NCBI GenBank assembly: GCA_913757435.1
Contig: CAJYDM010000004.1
Location: 186,001-250,000, forward strand
DNA from: Syntrophomonas sp. DTU019
Lineage (GTDB): Bacteria; Bacillota; Syntrophomonadia; Syntrophomonadales; Syntrophomonadaceae
Direction: 5' to 3'
Length of the DNA stretch: 64,000 bases
Both the position numbers and the translations under genes were made by a program. Below, one piece after another: positions 16,976 to 25,453 of this stretch (its first letter is position 1; each line of letters starts with the position of its first letter). The notes below the pieces were generated by a model. The model did no database searches. It was not told where the DNA came from and saw nothing but the letters and a program-made list of their open reading frames with translations.

Positions 16976-17896
16976 TTGTTAATTACTATCTCTAGACAGA
17001 CGGGAAGCCTGGGTGAAGAAATAACTGAAGCGTTGGCCAAAAAGATTGATTTACCGATTATCACGCGGGGCATGGTACTTGACCAGTGGTTTAGCGAAGT
17101 AGCCAGCAAACATGAACTGCATATGCTCACGGAAAGCCCCGCTTTTTTCCAAACCACTTCCTCCCTGGGAATTAGTTTCGCCGCTCTCCTGGAGAATAGA
17201 ATTCGCCAATACACCAGTGAGCATTCCGCCATCATCGTAGGTTTAGGTTCACAAATCATATTCGCTCATCACCCAGGTGCATTGCATGTTAAAATCACGG
17301 CTCCCCTGGAAGTCAGGATACAGCGGGTGATGCAGACCCACAGCCTGGAGGAGAAGGACGCTGAGCGGTTTCTGGAACTGACTGACCGCAAACACCGCCG
17401 CTATATATCAACACTGTACAACCGCGAATGGTCCGACCCGGCATTATATCATCTGGTCTTGAATACCGGTTTTTTAAACGTTGAAGAGGCCGTCTCCCTG
17501 TTGGCATACATGGCATACAACCGCCCCGGCGTTATGGATACTTCACCTCAGCCGGATACGGAACAGATTCAGCGCCCGGTGGTTTTCAAGCACCCTTCCG
17601 AAGAGGAGTTTGCCACCATATTGGATATGCACGGCATCGAGTGGCAGTACGAACCAACGACCTTCCCCATCAAGTGGGACGCCGAGGGTAACATCACCCA
17701 GGCCTTCTCCCCGGATTTCTATCTGCCTCGCTTCGATACCTATATCGAACTGACCACCATGGAGCAAAAATATGTTTCCGAAAAAAAGAAGAAGGTACAG
17801 TTGTTAAAGAAGTTGTATCCGGGAACTAATATCAACATAGTATTTAAAAATGACTTTTACAGCCTGGCCAGAAGATTCGGGCTGCGGGAGGAATAA
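16976..17896 (+). CDS. Cytidylate-kinase-like domain fused to a nuclease-like domain
   Basis: About 306 residues. The N-terminal ~180 begin LITISRQTGSLGEEITEALAKK and fit the Cytidylate_kin2 family of P-loop kinases, though the loop is RQTGSLGEE rather than a classic GxxxxGK. The C-terminal ~100 residues contain FSPDFYLPRFDTYIELTT and a Lys-rich helix (SEKKKKVQLLKKLYP). This looks like the PD-(D/E)xK / Vsr-type nuclease core, with the usual third Lys replaced by Thr. Start TTG 16976 is preferred, since GAGGTGAT lies 5 bases before; GTG 16967 overlaps that site. Five bases separate it from the HPRT homologue, so they are probably cotranscribed. Function unknown. Confidence 0.65.
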   Translation: MLITISRQTGSLGEEITEALAKKIDLPIITRGMVLDQWFSEVASKHELHMLTESPAFFQTTSSLGISFAALLENRIRQYTSEHSAIIVGLGSQIIFAHHPGALHVKITAPLEVRIQRVMQTHSLEEKDAERFLELTDRKHRRYISTLYNREWSDPALYHLVLNTGFLNVEEAVSLLAYMAYNRPGVMDTSPQPDTEQIQRPVVFKHPSEEEFATILDMHGIEWQYEPTTFPIKWDAEGNITQAFSPDFYLPRFDTYIELTTMEQKYVSEKKKKVQLLKKLYPGTNINIVFKNDFYSLARRFGLREE

Positions 17897-17901
17897 TAAT
17901 A

Positions 17902-18447
17902 ATGACCACGTCCGGTATCGGTAAAATCATCTTTACGGCAGAGCAGATCCAGAAGCGGGTAGCTGAAATCGGTGAGCAGATAACTCGAGATTATAAGGGC
18001 CGCGATCTGGTGGTAGTGAGCGTACTGAAAGGCTCACTTTATTTCATGGCTGACCTGACCCGCAGCATAGATTTGCCTCTGGAAGTCGATTTCCTATCTA
18101 TCGGAGTGTCCGCAGAGCCCAACCACAAGGCCGGGGCAGTCCGTTTCACCAAAGATTTGGATGTAATAATCGAAGAACGAGATGTGCTGCTGGCTGAAGA
18201 CGTAATCGGCACCGGTTTGACTCTGGGCTATATCTGCCAGCACCTGGAAGCCTCGCGACCGGCCAGTTTGAAGATCTGCACATTATTAGACAATCCTGCC
18301 AGGAGGCTATTGCCTATAAATATTGACTACCGCTGTTTTGAAATGCCGGACACTTTCCTGATTGGTTACGGCCTGGATTATCACGAGAAATACCGCAATC
18401 TGCCTTACATCGCCGAGTTAATCAAGAACCGCCCCGGTAATCCCTAG
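17902..18447 (+). CDS. hpt: Hypoxanthine phosphoribosyltransferase homologue lacking the catalytic Asp
   Basis: 181 residues with the HPRT fold: VVSVLKGSLYFMADLTR at the PPi loop, RFTKDLD, the PRPP site AEDVIGTGLTL and IGYGLDYHEKYRNLPYI at the purine end. The family salvages hypoxanthine/guanine with PRPP. The PRPP motif normally reads EDxxDTG, where the second Asp (Asp137 in the human enzyme) is the general base; here it is Gly (EDVIGTG). The flexible loop also lacks the usual Ser-Tyr. Either activity is altered or the protein is a non-catalytic relative. Cotranscribed with the kinase-like fusion. Confidence 0.85.
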   Translation: MTTSGIGKIIFTAEQIQKRVAEIGEQITRDYKGRDLVVVSVLKGSLYFMADLTRSIDLPLEVDFLSIGVSAEPNHKAGAVRFTKDLDVIIEERDVLLAEDVIGTGLTLGYICQHLEASRPASLKICTLLDNPARRLLPINIDYRCFEMPDTFLIGYGLDYHEKYRNLPYIAELIKNRPGNP

Positions 18448-18476
18448 AATAGGTGCTGTTAAAGGGGGGAAGCAAA

Positions 18477-18788
18477 ATGTTTCGCTATCTCTTATCATAT
18501 ATAAGGCCAATAGAGATTACCGCTCCCGGCAGAATTGTAGTAATTATTAGAGGGCTGCGATTTGAAGCTGCAACTCGTTATGAGATTCTTATCCAAATAC
18601 AAGCTAAAGTCAGATCATATCGCCAAATAATGTCACAGGATTTGGTGAATGTAGGTTACTCCTTACCTGCGGGCAACATTCACGGCAAAATGAATCCTCA
18701 TCTATCACTGTTAAAGAACGATAGTAAGACCCTGATGGCTCTGGAGCAATACCTGATCAATTGCGATGCATGTGATAAGCCAGCATAA
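18477..18788 (+). CDS. Small hypothetical protein
   Basis: 103 residues starting at ATG 18477, which has AAAGGGGGGAAGC just upstream; the longer frame to 18453 would start inside that site. The sequence is partly hydrophobic and strand-rich, with a CDACDKPA ending. No family recognised. It follows the HPRT gene by 29 bases and precedes a strong terminator, so it is probably the last gene of this unit. Confidence 0.6.
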   Translation: MFRYLLSYIRPIEITAPGRIVVIIRGLRFEAATRYEILIQIQAKVRSYRQIMSQDLVNVGYSLPAGNIHGKMNPHLSLLKNDSKTLMALEQYLINCDACDKPA

Positions 18789-18829
18789 AATTACAGCTTG
18801 CGCCGCCGATATTTTAGAAGCATAGCACG

Positions 18830-18864
18830 CCAGAAGGCGCCTCGGTTTTCAAGGCGCCTTCTGG
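18830..18864 (+). terminator. Strong hairpin terminator
   Basis: CCAGAAGGCGCC and GGCGCCTTCTGG form a perfect 12-bp stem with an 11-base loop, 42 bases after the small gene. It lies between convergent units and could serve both. Confidence 0.75.
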
Positions 18865-18986
18865 CTTGAACATGAATCCTCTTTTGATAAAGGGGAAATC
18901 AGATATCAAATTTAGGCTTTAATGCCATCCGACCGCTGCAAAGCTCCGCAGCTTGGAAGCCCCCACCATCCAATATTGAATAAAAC

Positions 18987-20042
18987 TTATTTCTGATATG
19001 GAGTAACGATCCACTTCAGGCAGCCGTCTTTCTTGCCACCAAAGACATCATAGCCCTTCACAATATCATTCAAAGGAGCGCGGTGGGTGCACAAGAAGTT
19101 GGTGCTGATCTTGCCTGCCTTGATGAGATTGATTAGCTCGGGGATACGGTTGGCATTGACCAGACCCATGCTGATTTTGATGTTTTTGATCCACAGGGTG
19201 TTCATGGCCAGTTCTTGGGGCTTTTCAAACACGCCGATCAGAGATACAACCCCACCTGGTCTTACCGCATCAATGGCCATATCAAAAGTAGGTTTGAAAC
19301 CGTTGGCTTCGATGGTCCGGTCAGCGCCGCGGCCTCCGGTCATTTCTCTGAGGGCATCGCCAACATTTACATTCAAGGGATTTAGTCCCACATCAGCAAT
19401 TCCATTCTTGACGGCAAAATCCAGGCGTTCCTGATTGATGTCAACCGCCACCACCTGGGCCGGCCCCCACAGTCTGGCAGTAGTCATGGCACACATGCCA
19501 ACCGGTCCGCAACCCATAACCGCAACTGTTTCGCCCGGTTCGATACCGGCCTGTTCAGATCCGTAATAACCGGTGGAGAGGATGTCGCCCACGAAGAGCA
19601 CGTCTTCTTCGGTCAACCCCTCGGGTATACCGAACATACCCAGGTTGGCATGGGGCACCCGTACATACTCGGCCTGGCAGCCATCGATCATGTAGCCGAA
19701 TATCCAGCTGCCGGTGGTGCAGTGTGAATAAATGCCGCGCACGCAGTAGAAGCATTCGCCGCACTGAGTAACACAAGAAACCGCTACTTTGTCGCCCACT
19801 TTAGCATTTCTGACCGCCGGTCCTACTTCTACTACTTCACCCACGAATTCATGACCAATTATTCTTCCCGGCTCCACTTCAGGCATTCCACCGTGCCAAA
19901 TGTGGATGTCAGTGCCACAGATGGTTGAGGTAGTGACTTTCACTATCGCATCATCGGGCTCGATGATTTTAGGTACAGGAACATCCTCCAGACCTATCTT
20001 TTCAGGACCACGATAAACCAGAGCTTTCATTGTATCAGCCAT
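18987..20042 (-). CDS. Zinc-dependent alcohol dehydrogenase (MDR family)
   Basis: 351 residues. Catalytic zinc ligands are visible in STICGTDIH (Cys) and GHEFVGE (His, Glu). The structural-zinc lobe CGECFYCVRGIYSHC has the four Cys. A Rossmann site GCGPVGMCA is followed by an acidic residue at the end of strand 2 (VAVDI), suggesting NAD(H). It oxidises or reduces a secondary alcohol or polyol; the closest shape is isopropanol/threonine/sorbitol dehydrogenase-like, so the substrate is uncertain. ATG 20042 follows GGGAGG. Its leader region contains three copies of a structured repeat, which may regulate it. Confidence 0.9.
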   Translation of the reverse strand: MADTMKALVYRGPEKIGLEDVPVPKIIEPDDAIVKVTTSTICGTDIHIWHGGMPEVEPGRIIGHEFVGEVVEVGPAVRNAKVGDKVAVSCVTQCGECFYCVRGIYSHCTTGSWIFGYMIDGCQAEYVRVPHANLGMFGIPEGLTEEDVLFVGDILSTGYYGSEQAGIEPGETVAVMGCGPVGMCAMTTARLWGPAQVVAVDINQERLDFAVKNGIADVGLNPLNVNVGDALREMTGGRGADRTIEANGFKPTFDMAIDAVRPGGVVSLIGVFEKPQELAMNTLWIKNIKISMGLVNANRIPELINLIKAGKISTNFLCTHRAPLNDIVKGYDVFGGKKDGCLKWIVTPYQK

Positions 20043-20124
20043 TAAAAAAACCTCCCTTTTCTTTACCGGGGACTTATATCCCTCGGCCTATTCCACCCCT
20101 AATACAGTGCAGAAATAATAGAAA

Positions 20125-20215
20125 CCGATGGGTTAAAATGCGCTTGATTGACGCTCGTAACGGAACACATCGGTTTTCTTGGAGCCCCCCACTTCAGGGT
20201 TCTCGCAGACCACCA
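20125..20215 (-). repeat. Structured repeat element, copy 1
   Basis: 91 bases. Stem arms CCGATG (20125) and CATCGG (20168-20173) enclose a variable arm. GAGCCC...GGGTTCTC forms a second hairpin, then a constant GACCACCA end. On the minus strand (the strand of the dehydrogenase) the CATCGG arm is followed by TTTCTATTATTTC. Not a recognised riboswitch class. Confidence 0.75.
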
Positions 20216-20310
20216 AATTATCAGTTTCAATAAGGTCCAGGCTATGTGATAATTGGCAAAATGCGCACTTTAAGCAGGCTGTATTGCCAATCGCCGCACA
20301 AAATAAAAAG

Positions 20311-20394
20311 CCGATGCGTCAAAATGTGCGCTGTAAGCGCCATAACACATCGGTATTCTTTGAGCCCCCGTAAATGGGTTCTCGTGGACCACCA
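20311..20394 (-). repeat. Structured repeat element, copy 2
   Basis: 84 bases with the same arms as copy 1: CCGATG...CATCGG with an inner GCGC/GCGC stem, GAGCCCCC...GGGTTCTC and GGACCACCA. On the minus strand the last arm runs into CTTTTTATTTT, so each unit looks like a hairpin plus intrinsic terminator. Confidence 0.8.
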
Positions 20395-20491
20395 GTGACC
20401 TATTAAATTATCGATTGCCAGACTGACGACTTAGGCCGGCCTTTAGAAGTCATTTCATGTCGATAATCGTCGTACACATAGAAACAAAAAC

Positions 20492-20576
20492 CCGATGGGT
20501 TAGACTGCGCCATTATTTGCGCTATAACACATCGGTTTTCTTTGAGCCCCCAATTTCGGGTTCTCGTAGACCACCA
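20492..20576 (-). repeat. Structured repeat element, copy 3
   Basis: 85 bases, same architecture: CCGATG...CATCGG, inner TGCGC/GCGC, GAGCCCCC...GGGTTCTC, GACCACCA. The minus strand ends GGGTTTTTGTTTC. The gaps between the copies also share an ATTATC...GATAAT inverted repeat (20217-20253 region and 20406-20466 region), so the whole ~183-base unit is repeated. Confidence 0.8.
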
Positions 20577-20606
20577 ATTGATGCAATTCATTAATGGGTG
20601 CGATCT

Positions 20607-21044
20607 TTAATCGACGCTGGATTTTTCAGTCAGAATACGCTCAAAGACCATTACATGCAGCCAGAAGTCGTTCTCTGGCTCAACCTCGTAGGCATGGTGA
20701 ATGGCCTTAGCCCCCAATACTTGCTCGAAATAGCCTACATTGTCGATGGCATGCTGCTTTACAACCTGCATCCGCGCCGCCCTTACCACCTCTTTTCCTG
20801 AAGGAGTCTCAGCTATGTATTTTTCCGGCTCAGTTAAAAAACCTTCGCCGCGTATAATGAGCATATCATCCCAGACAACTATTTTGGTCTTATCGACACC
20901 TTTGCCGAGCTTTACTTTGAAGTATTTTTCCATATAGATTTTGAATTCGTGTTGGAGTTGGCGGCGTTCCTGATCATTCAAACACCGGGCAGGCTTGACG
21001 GATGACTGGCCTTTGTCTGGCACCAGTTTGATGTTCGCGGACAT
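20607..21044 (-). CDS. DUF2294-like protein
   Basis: 145 residues, soluble. The central block (KIVVWDDMLIIRGEGFLTEPEKYI, then a helix VVRAARMQVV and WLHVMVFE) has the order of DUF2294, a small Firmicutes/cyanobacterial family of unknown function. ATG 21044. The gene ends 31 bases before the repeat array, so a transcript reading on would enter the array and then the alcohol dehydrogenase. Confidence 0.7.
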   Translation of the reverse strand: MSANIKLVPDKGQSSVKPARCLNDQERRQLQHEFKIYMEKYFKVKLGKGVDKTKIVVWDDMLIIRGEGFLTEPEKYIAETPSGKEVVRAARMQVVKQHAIDNVGYFEQVLGAKAIHHAYEVEPENDFWLHVMVFERILTEKSSVD

Positions 21045-21478
21045 ATTTAATTCCCCCGTTCAATTCATGTTTAAATAAATTTTAAATATGAATGCTTGCC
21101 CCTTCAATTCGCTCAAAAAAACAAAACCAATATTTAAAATGCCTTCTTATATCTATCGGCACTCAAATACTGGTCTCCTTCAAGCAACCATCCGGTTTCT
21201 CTGTCAGCCACCGTTTTTACCATGTCGTTATTAGATTTATTTTAGAATTAATTATAAGCGATGGATGATTCCTATATATTAAGGATAATACAGTGCCACC
21301 CTGGTGTCAATAAGCATATTTCTACAATTGATACCAAATTATTTCCGTATTATAAGGTATTAAATGTTATTCTCCCCAATCGCCTAATTACTACCTATTT
21401 CTAATCTTGCAGCTACCAATATTAAGCCGTTACTGTTGATGCCATAGGTTTTCTTCCCGATGGGTGGACACAATACAT
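21045..21478. other. Intergenic, nothing recognised
   Basis: 434 AT-rich bases between the DUF4349 gene and the DUF2294 gene, both minus strand. Presumably promoter sequence for the DUF2294 gene; no gene, repeat or hairpin stands out. Confidence 0.4.
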
Positions 21479-22480
21479 CTACTTCGGTTCCCGAGAGTGA
21501 CGCAGCCTTTTGTAAACATACCGGGATAACCATAAAAGCAGCACTAGAACCAGGATCCAGGGCAGGATCACGAATATGGCTATCACCGTATTGCTGGCAA
21601 AATCGATCAAACTGTTGAGGCTTGAGATAAGGCCTTGCACGGCTTTGCCCAGAGTTCCCTGCGGGGCTTTTATGGCACCAGGCACGGCCTGCCTGAGGCT
21701 GATATCGATAAGGCTGAGCTCAGTGGCATTGCTCAAATATTGCAGACGGCCAGCTAATACCTCGATCTCTCCACGGGTCTTGCCCAGTTCGTTCTCAATA
21801 CTGATAATGTCATTAATGGTATTGGCTTTGGCTAACAAGCCAACCAGGCGGTCTTCCTTGGCCCGCAGAACCTTGAGGCGGGCTTCGGCATCGTAGTATT
21901 CTTCAGTTACATCCTGGGCAGACACCACCCTGTCACGGACTTCTCCCAGCCTGGCTATGGAATCCATTATGCTCTCCAGTTTATCCCGGGGCACCTTGAC
22001 GGACAATTGTGCACTATAGCTTTCCTCATTCCGGCTAATGTGGCTGTTGACCGTATAGCCGCCATTGTCTGTACACAATGCGCTTATCTGTTCCACCGCC
22101 TGGGGCACATCCCCCACCCGCATATCCAGCCTGGCGTTTTGAATGATTTTACGAGCCGTTCCTTCAGGCGTTGAAGGTGCAGTAGGGGCAGGTGCCGCCT
22201 CCTGACTGGCCGCCCTGTCGCTCACTGCATGATTGCGGGCATCGCCGGACAATTCCTGTTTGGAAGCTCCACATCCGGCTGTACTTAAAGCCAGAAGAAT
22301 AATTGCAATTACTATAACTGTGGTGGTAATAATTTGGTGGCGCCAACCACCTCTGGTTAGCTGCCTTAAGTCCCCAATTTGCGAACGGTTTATTGAGTCG
22401 CTAAAATTAATCAGGGGGTTTTTCCTATAGTCTTCTAGGTGGCATTTATCTTCTTTATGCTGTTCATGTTTTATATCCAT
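21479..22480 (-). CDS. DUF4349 lipoprotein
   Basis: 333 residues. A ~45-residue charged N-terminus precedes a membrane segment ending in a lipobox-like LSTAGC. The DUF4349 domain (about 110-280) shows RKIIQNARLDMRVGDV, a coiled-coil stretch (YYDAEARLKVLRAKEDRL) and YLSNATELSLIDI. A C-terminal transmembrane helix (about 295-320) is followed by a basic end. It should sit at the outer face of the membrane; function unknown. The long N-terminal extension before the signal is unusual and a start nearer the signal is possible, but GGTGAAATT fits ATG 22480. Confidence 0.82.
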   Translation of the reverse strand: MDIKHEQHKEDKCHLEDYRKNPLINFSDSINRSQIGDLRQLTRGGWRHQIITTTVIVIAIILLALSTAGCGASKQELSGDARNHAVSDRAASQEAAPAPTAPSTPEGTARKIIQNARLDMRVGDVPQAVEQISALCTDNGGYTVNSHISRNEESYSAQLSVKVPRDKLESIMDSIARLGEVRDRVVSAQDVTEEYYDAEARLKVLRAKEDRLVGLLAKANTINDIISIENELGKTRGEIEVLAGRLQYLSNATELSLIDISLRQAVPGAIKAPQGTLGKAVQGLISSLNSLIDFASNTVIAIFVILPWILVLVLLLWLSRYVYKRLRHSREPK

Positions 22481-22637
22481 AATTTCACCTTTTCCTAAAA
22501 AGTAGGGTCTCTAAATAAAAAATAAAAACTAGCGACTAGCTACTTAATAAACTCCTGCTGCAAAATAATACCATGATGACGATCCCTATCTTCCATTACT
22601 GTATTGATCGCAATAACTTTCGTTGGTTTAGCCAAAT

Positions 22638-24545
22638 TTGATTCCACTGCAAAAACCCCAAAAATATTGTAAAACAGCAGGATAAACCACTGTGAATATC
22701 GAAGTAATAGTTAGATATTTAAAGCAAATAAAAGATAAACTAACTTTAGGGTGGTTTTGCAGTATGTTCCGTAAAAACGATAGTCACTATCAAGATGAAC
22801 TTTTTAGCCATTACCAGTCCATGAGACCAAGTGTAGCCAAACTACTAAACAAAACCTGGGCACCAGTTTTCTATGAACATGTTTTTTGTAAAATCAACGA
22901 AGATCTGTTTGCCCCCATGTATTGTCTTGATACCGGCAGACCCAATGTTCCAGTTAATATACTGATGTCATTAGAGATTATCAAAAACATGTTTGGTTAT
23001 ACTGATCAAGAATTAATCGAGCAGTTCTACTTTAACTTCCAGGTCAATTATGCCCTAGGTATAAGAAACCTGGGTGAGGTTTACCTGGCTGAACGTACCC
23101 TTTACGAATTCAGAGAAAGAGTTTATAGGCACATATTAGAGTATCCCGAGCAAGATGAAGTGATTTTCCAACAGTTTGAAATCCTAACCAAGAATTTTAT
23201 CGAACAAGCCGGGATAAAAACCGATGACCAGCGTATGGATTCTACCTTGATTTCTCCCAATATCAAGAAAGCCGGTAGACTCTCGTTAGCCCTGGATGTA
23301 TTGGTTCAAGCGGTAAGAGGCATTGCTTCTAACATGCTTTCCGATAATCTCAAACAAGTGTTAAGAGATAGCTTCAGAACTGATTTACTATACAGAACTA
23401 GAAATCAGGAACTGGAAAGCAGGTTCCAGAAAGTCCTTAACCTCATGCAAGAGGTAGATAACTTGGCAAATAAGGATCGTAACCTTGCTTCAAAACGAGA
23501 AATGGTTCTGCTTAAGCGTTTTCTAGGCGAACAGGCTGCCTTCGATGAATCTAAGGGAATATGGCTCGCCAAGCCCAGTAGTGAAATTGAAAGCGGTTCC
23601 CTGCAATCAGCTTATGATAGTGACGCTACCTTCCGTAACAAAGCGGGTAAGAACCATAGCGGCTACGTTTTAAACGTGAGCGAAACCAGTAGCAAAGAAA
23701 ACCCGATTCAGGTGATTACCGACTTTTCAGTACAACCCAATAACATCAGCGATGTAGAGATGGCTAAGGAGCGCATACCCATCATCAAACAAAGGACGGA
23801 TGTAAAGGACATCTACTTAGATGGAGGTTACTACGGCCAAGAGGTCATAGAAATGGCAGATGAGCTAGAGGTTAACCTACACTATACAGATATGACCGGA
23901 CGTAAGGCTCCATCAGATAAACTTTCCACAACCAGTTTTAAGTTTGATGATGATATGAAAATAATCAGTTGTCCCCAGGGCAAGATCCCATTTAGAAGCG
24001 ATTTCAATCCCGGTTCCAAGACTAGCAGTTGCCACTTCAAACACGAGGATTGCCAAGGATGCCCGAATTTTGATATATGTCCAGTAAAGACCCAGAAGAA
24101 AGACCGGATATTACGGGTTAGTTTAAAAACCATCCAGGCTGACCGGGTTAGAGATCAAATACACAATATTGCGGTCAGACGTGAAAACACCAGTTATCGT
24201 GCTGGAATCGAAGCAACCAACTCCGCTCTAAAAAGAGGGGAAGATCTGAATAACCTTTACACACGTGGCGTGCTAAAAACTTACTTGGTCACTGCTTACA
24301 AAATTATAGCCCGAAATATTAAGCAGTTTTCCCGGATGGCTCTGGGCAAGCTAAGGAAGCCGAAAAGGCCAAAAGCAGGGATATTATGCCCAAATTTAGG
24401 TTAACGAACACAAAACCATAGTAATGGAGGTCTAAATTAGCGATCTTCAGTTGAAAAAGAACTTTTTGAGCTATCTGCTCAAGACAATTTTTACTATTGA
24501 AAACCCCCATAGGGGTTAAACAACCTGTTTTTGCAGTGGAATCAA
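22638..24545 (+). mobile_element. IS1182-type insertion sequence, complete
   Basis: Perfect 19-bp terminal inverted repeats: TTGATTCCACTGCAAAAAC at 22638-22656 and its complement at 24527-24545, enclosing one transposase gene and little else. No clean target-site duplication is visible in the flanks (AAAT on the left, TTTA on the right), so it may be old or have recombined. Confidence 0.9.
22692..24404 (+). CDS. IS1182-family transposase
   Basis: 570 residues, intact. The N-terminal helical DUF772-type domain (PVNILMSLEIIKNMFGYTDQELIEQF) is followed by the DDE catalytic core: first Asp in QRMDSTLISPN, second in YLDGGYYG and Glu in YRAGIEATNSALKR. A Cys cluster (C-X4-C-X2-C-X5-C) lies between the second Asp and the Glu, as usual in this family. 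The start could be GTG 22692 or ATG 22764. The codons are more AT-rich than in neighbouring genes, consistent with transfer. Confidence 0.93.
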   Translation: MNIEVIVRYLKQIKDKLTLGWFCSMFRKNDSHYQDELFSHYQSMRPSVAKLLNKTWAPVFYEHVFCKINEDLFAPMYCLDTGRPNVPVNILMSLEIIKNMFGYTDQELIEQFYFNFQVNYALGIRNLGEVYLAERTLYEFRERVYRHILEYPEQDEVIFQQFEILTKNFIEQAGIKTDDQRMDSTLISPNIKKAGRLSLALDVLVQAVRGIASNMLSDNLKQVLRDSFRTDLLYRTRNQELESRFQKVLNLMQEVDNLANKDRNLASKREMVLLKRFLGEQAAFDESKGIWLAKPSSEIESGSLQSAYDSDATFRNKAGKNHSGYVLNVSETSSKENPIQVITDFSVQPNNISDVEMAKERIPIIKQRTDVKDIYLDGGYYGQEVIEMADELEVNLHYTDMTGRKAPSDKLSTTSFKFDDDMKIISCPQGKIPFRSDFNPGSKTSSCHFKHEDCQGCPNFDICPVKTQKKDRILRVSLKTIQADRVRDQIHNIAVRRENTSYRAGIEATNSALKRGEDLNNLYTRGVLKTYLVTAYKIIARNIKQFSRMALGKLRKPKRPKAGILCPNLG

Positions 24546-24610
24546 TTTATATTCTACTAAGATGCCCGAGAATCTCGGCCAAGAGTAAACGGTTTTCAGA
24601 TAAGCATTTA

Positions 24611-25453
24611 TTAGGCCACCTTATTGCTCATAGCAAGATAAAACAATATAAAACCAAAGGGCACTATGACCAGGGCTATTTTATCTGTAATAGATAGACT
24701 CTGGGAATACATATAGCTTCTCTGCGGATAAAGTCCAAAGCCACGGCTTTCCATTGAAATAGCTAAACTGTCCACCTTACTCAATGCGGTTATAACCAAT
24801 GGTACCAAAAGATATTTGACCGCTTTTATTAGTTTGCCTGGAGATAATCCCTCCATTTCAATCCCCTTCGCCATCTGGGCATTTTTCACCTGCTCTAATT
24901 CATAATGAAAAACCGGGATAAAGCGCAATGCGGTTATGAGCATGAACCCGAAACGGTAAGGCAATCCGGCCTGCATCAACGAATAAGTAAGCCGGTTGGG
25001 GTCAGTGGTAGCCACAAACAGATAGCTGGAACCGATAATATTAACAAAGCGCAGCATCATACTCAAGCCCCCAAAGAGGCCTTCTGACCAGATGGACAAA
25101 TTGAGCGGCCCCATATCTGCCTGCCATAGCAATCTGCCTTCTTGGATAACCAAAACCTGGATAATAAGTATAAACAATCCGAAGACCATGATAAAACGCA
25201 GCTTACGATAGAAAAAAGCCAGGCCTAAGCCAGCCAGACCGTAAAAAACCAGCATAATGGCGAATAAAATTAATCCTCCCACCCAGGTGGGCACCCCAAA
25301 AACAGTCAAGCTAAAGCTTAAGAGCATGACCAGTTTTACCAGGGGATGCAGTCTATGCACCCAAGAGCTGTTTTCTACGTAGGTTAGCCCGGGTAAAAAT
25401 CCTTTGATAATTGATGTGGTCCGTTTTTGGAAGGCATTATGGTAAGAACTCAT
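24611..25453 (-). CDS. ecfT: ECF transporter T component
   Basis: 280 residues, about six helices. It carries the coupling motifs of EcfT/CbiQ: AQMAKGIEMEG and SMESRGFGLYPQRS (the Ala-Arg-Gly-type helices that dock on the ATPases). Its ATG overlaps the stop of the ATPase gene (ATGA-type junction at 25450-25453), so it is translationally coupled. Last gene of the long minus-strand block, followed by the IS element. Confidence 0.93.
   Translation of the reverse strand: MSSYHNAFQKRTTSIIKGFLPGLTYVENSSWVHRLHPLVKLVMLLSFSLTVFGVPTWVGGLILFAIMLVFYGLAGLGLAFFYRKLRFIMVFGLFILIIQVLVIQEGRLLWQADMGPLNLSIWSEGLFGGLSMMLRFVNIIGSSYLFVATTDPNRLTYSLMQAGLPYRFGFMLITALRFIPVFHYELEQVKNAQMAKGIEMEGLSPGKLIKAVKYLLVPLVITALSKVDSLAISMESRGFGLYPQRSYMYSQSLSITDKIALVIVPFGFILFYLAMSNKVA

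Noticed and set aside
20125-20576. CRISPR array
   Set aside because: Repeat units are 84-91 bases and diverged in their loops, spacers share sequence features, and there are no cas genes.
22638-24545. Target-site duplication of the IS element
   Set aside because: Flanks AAAT and TTTA are not direct repeats under any reasonable placement of the ends.
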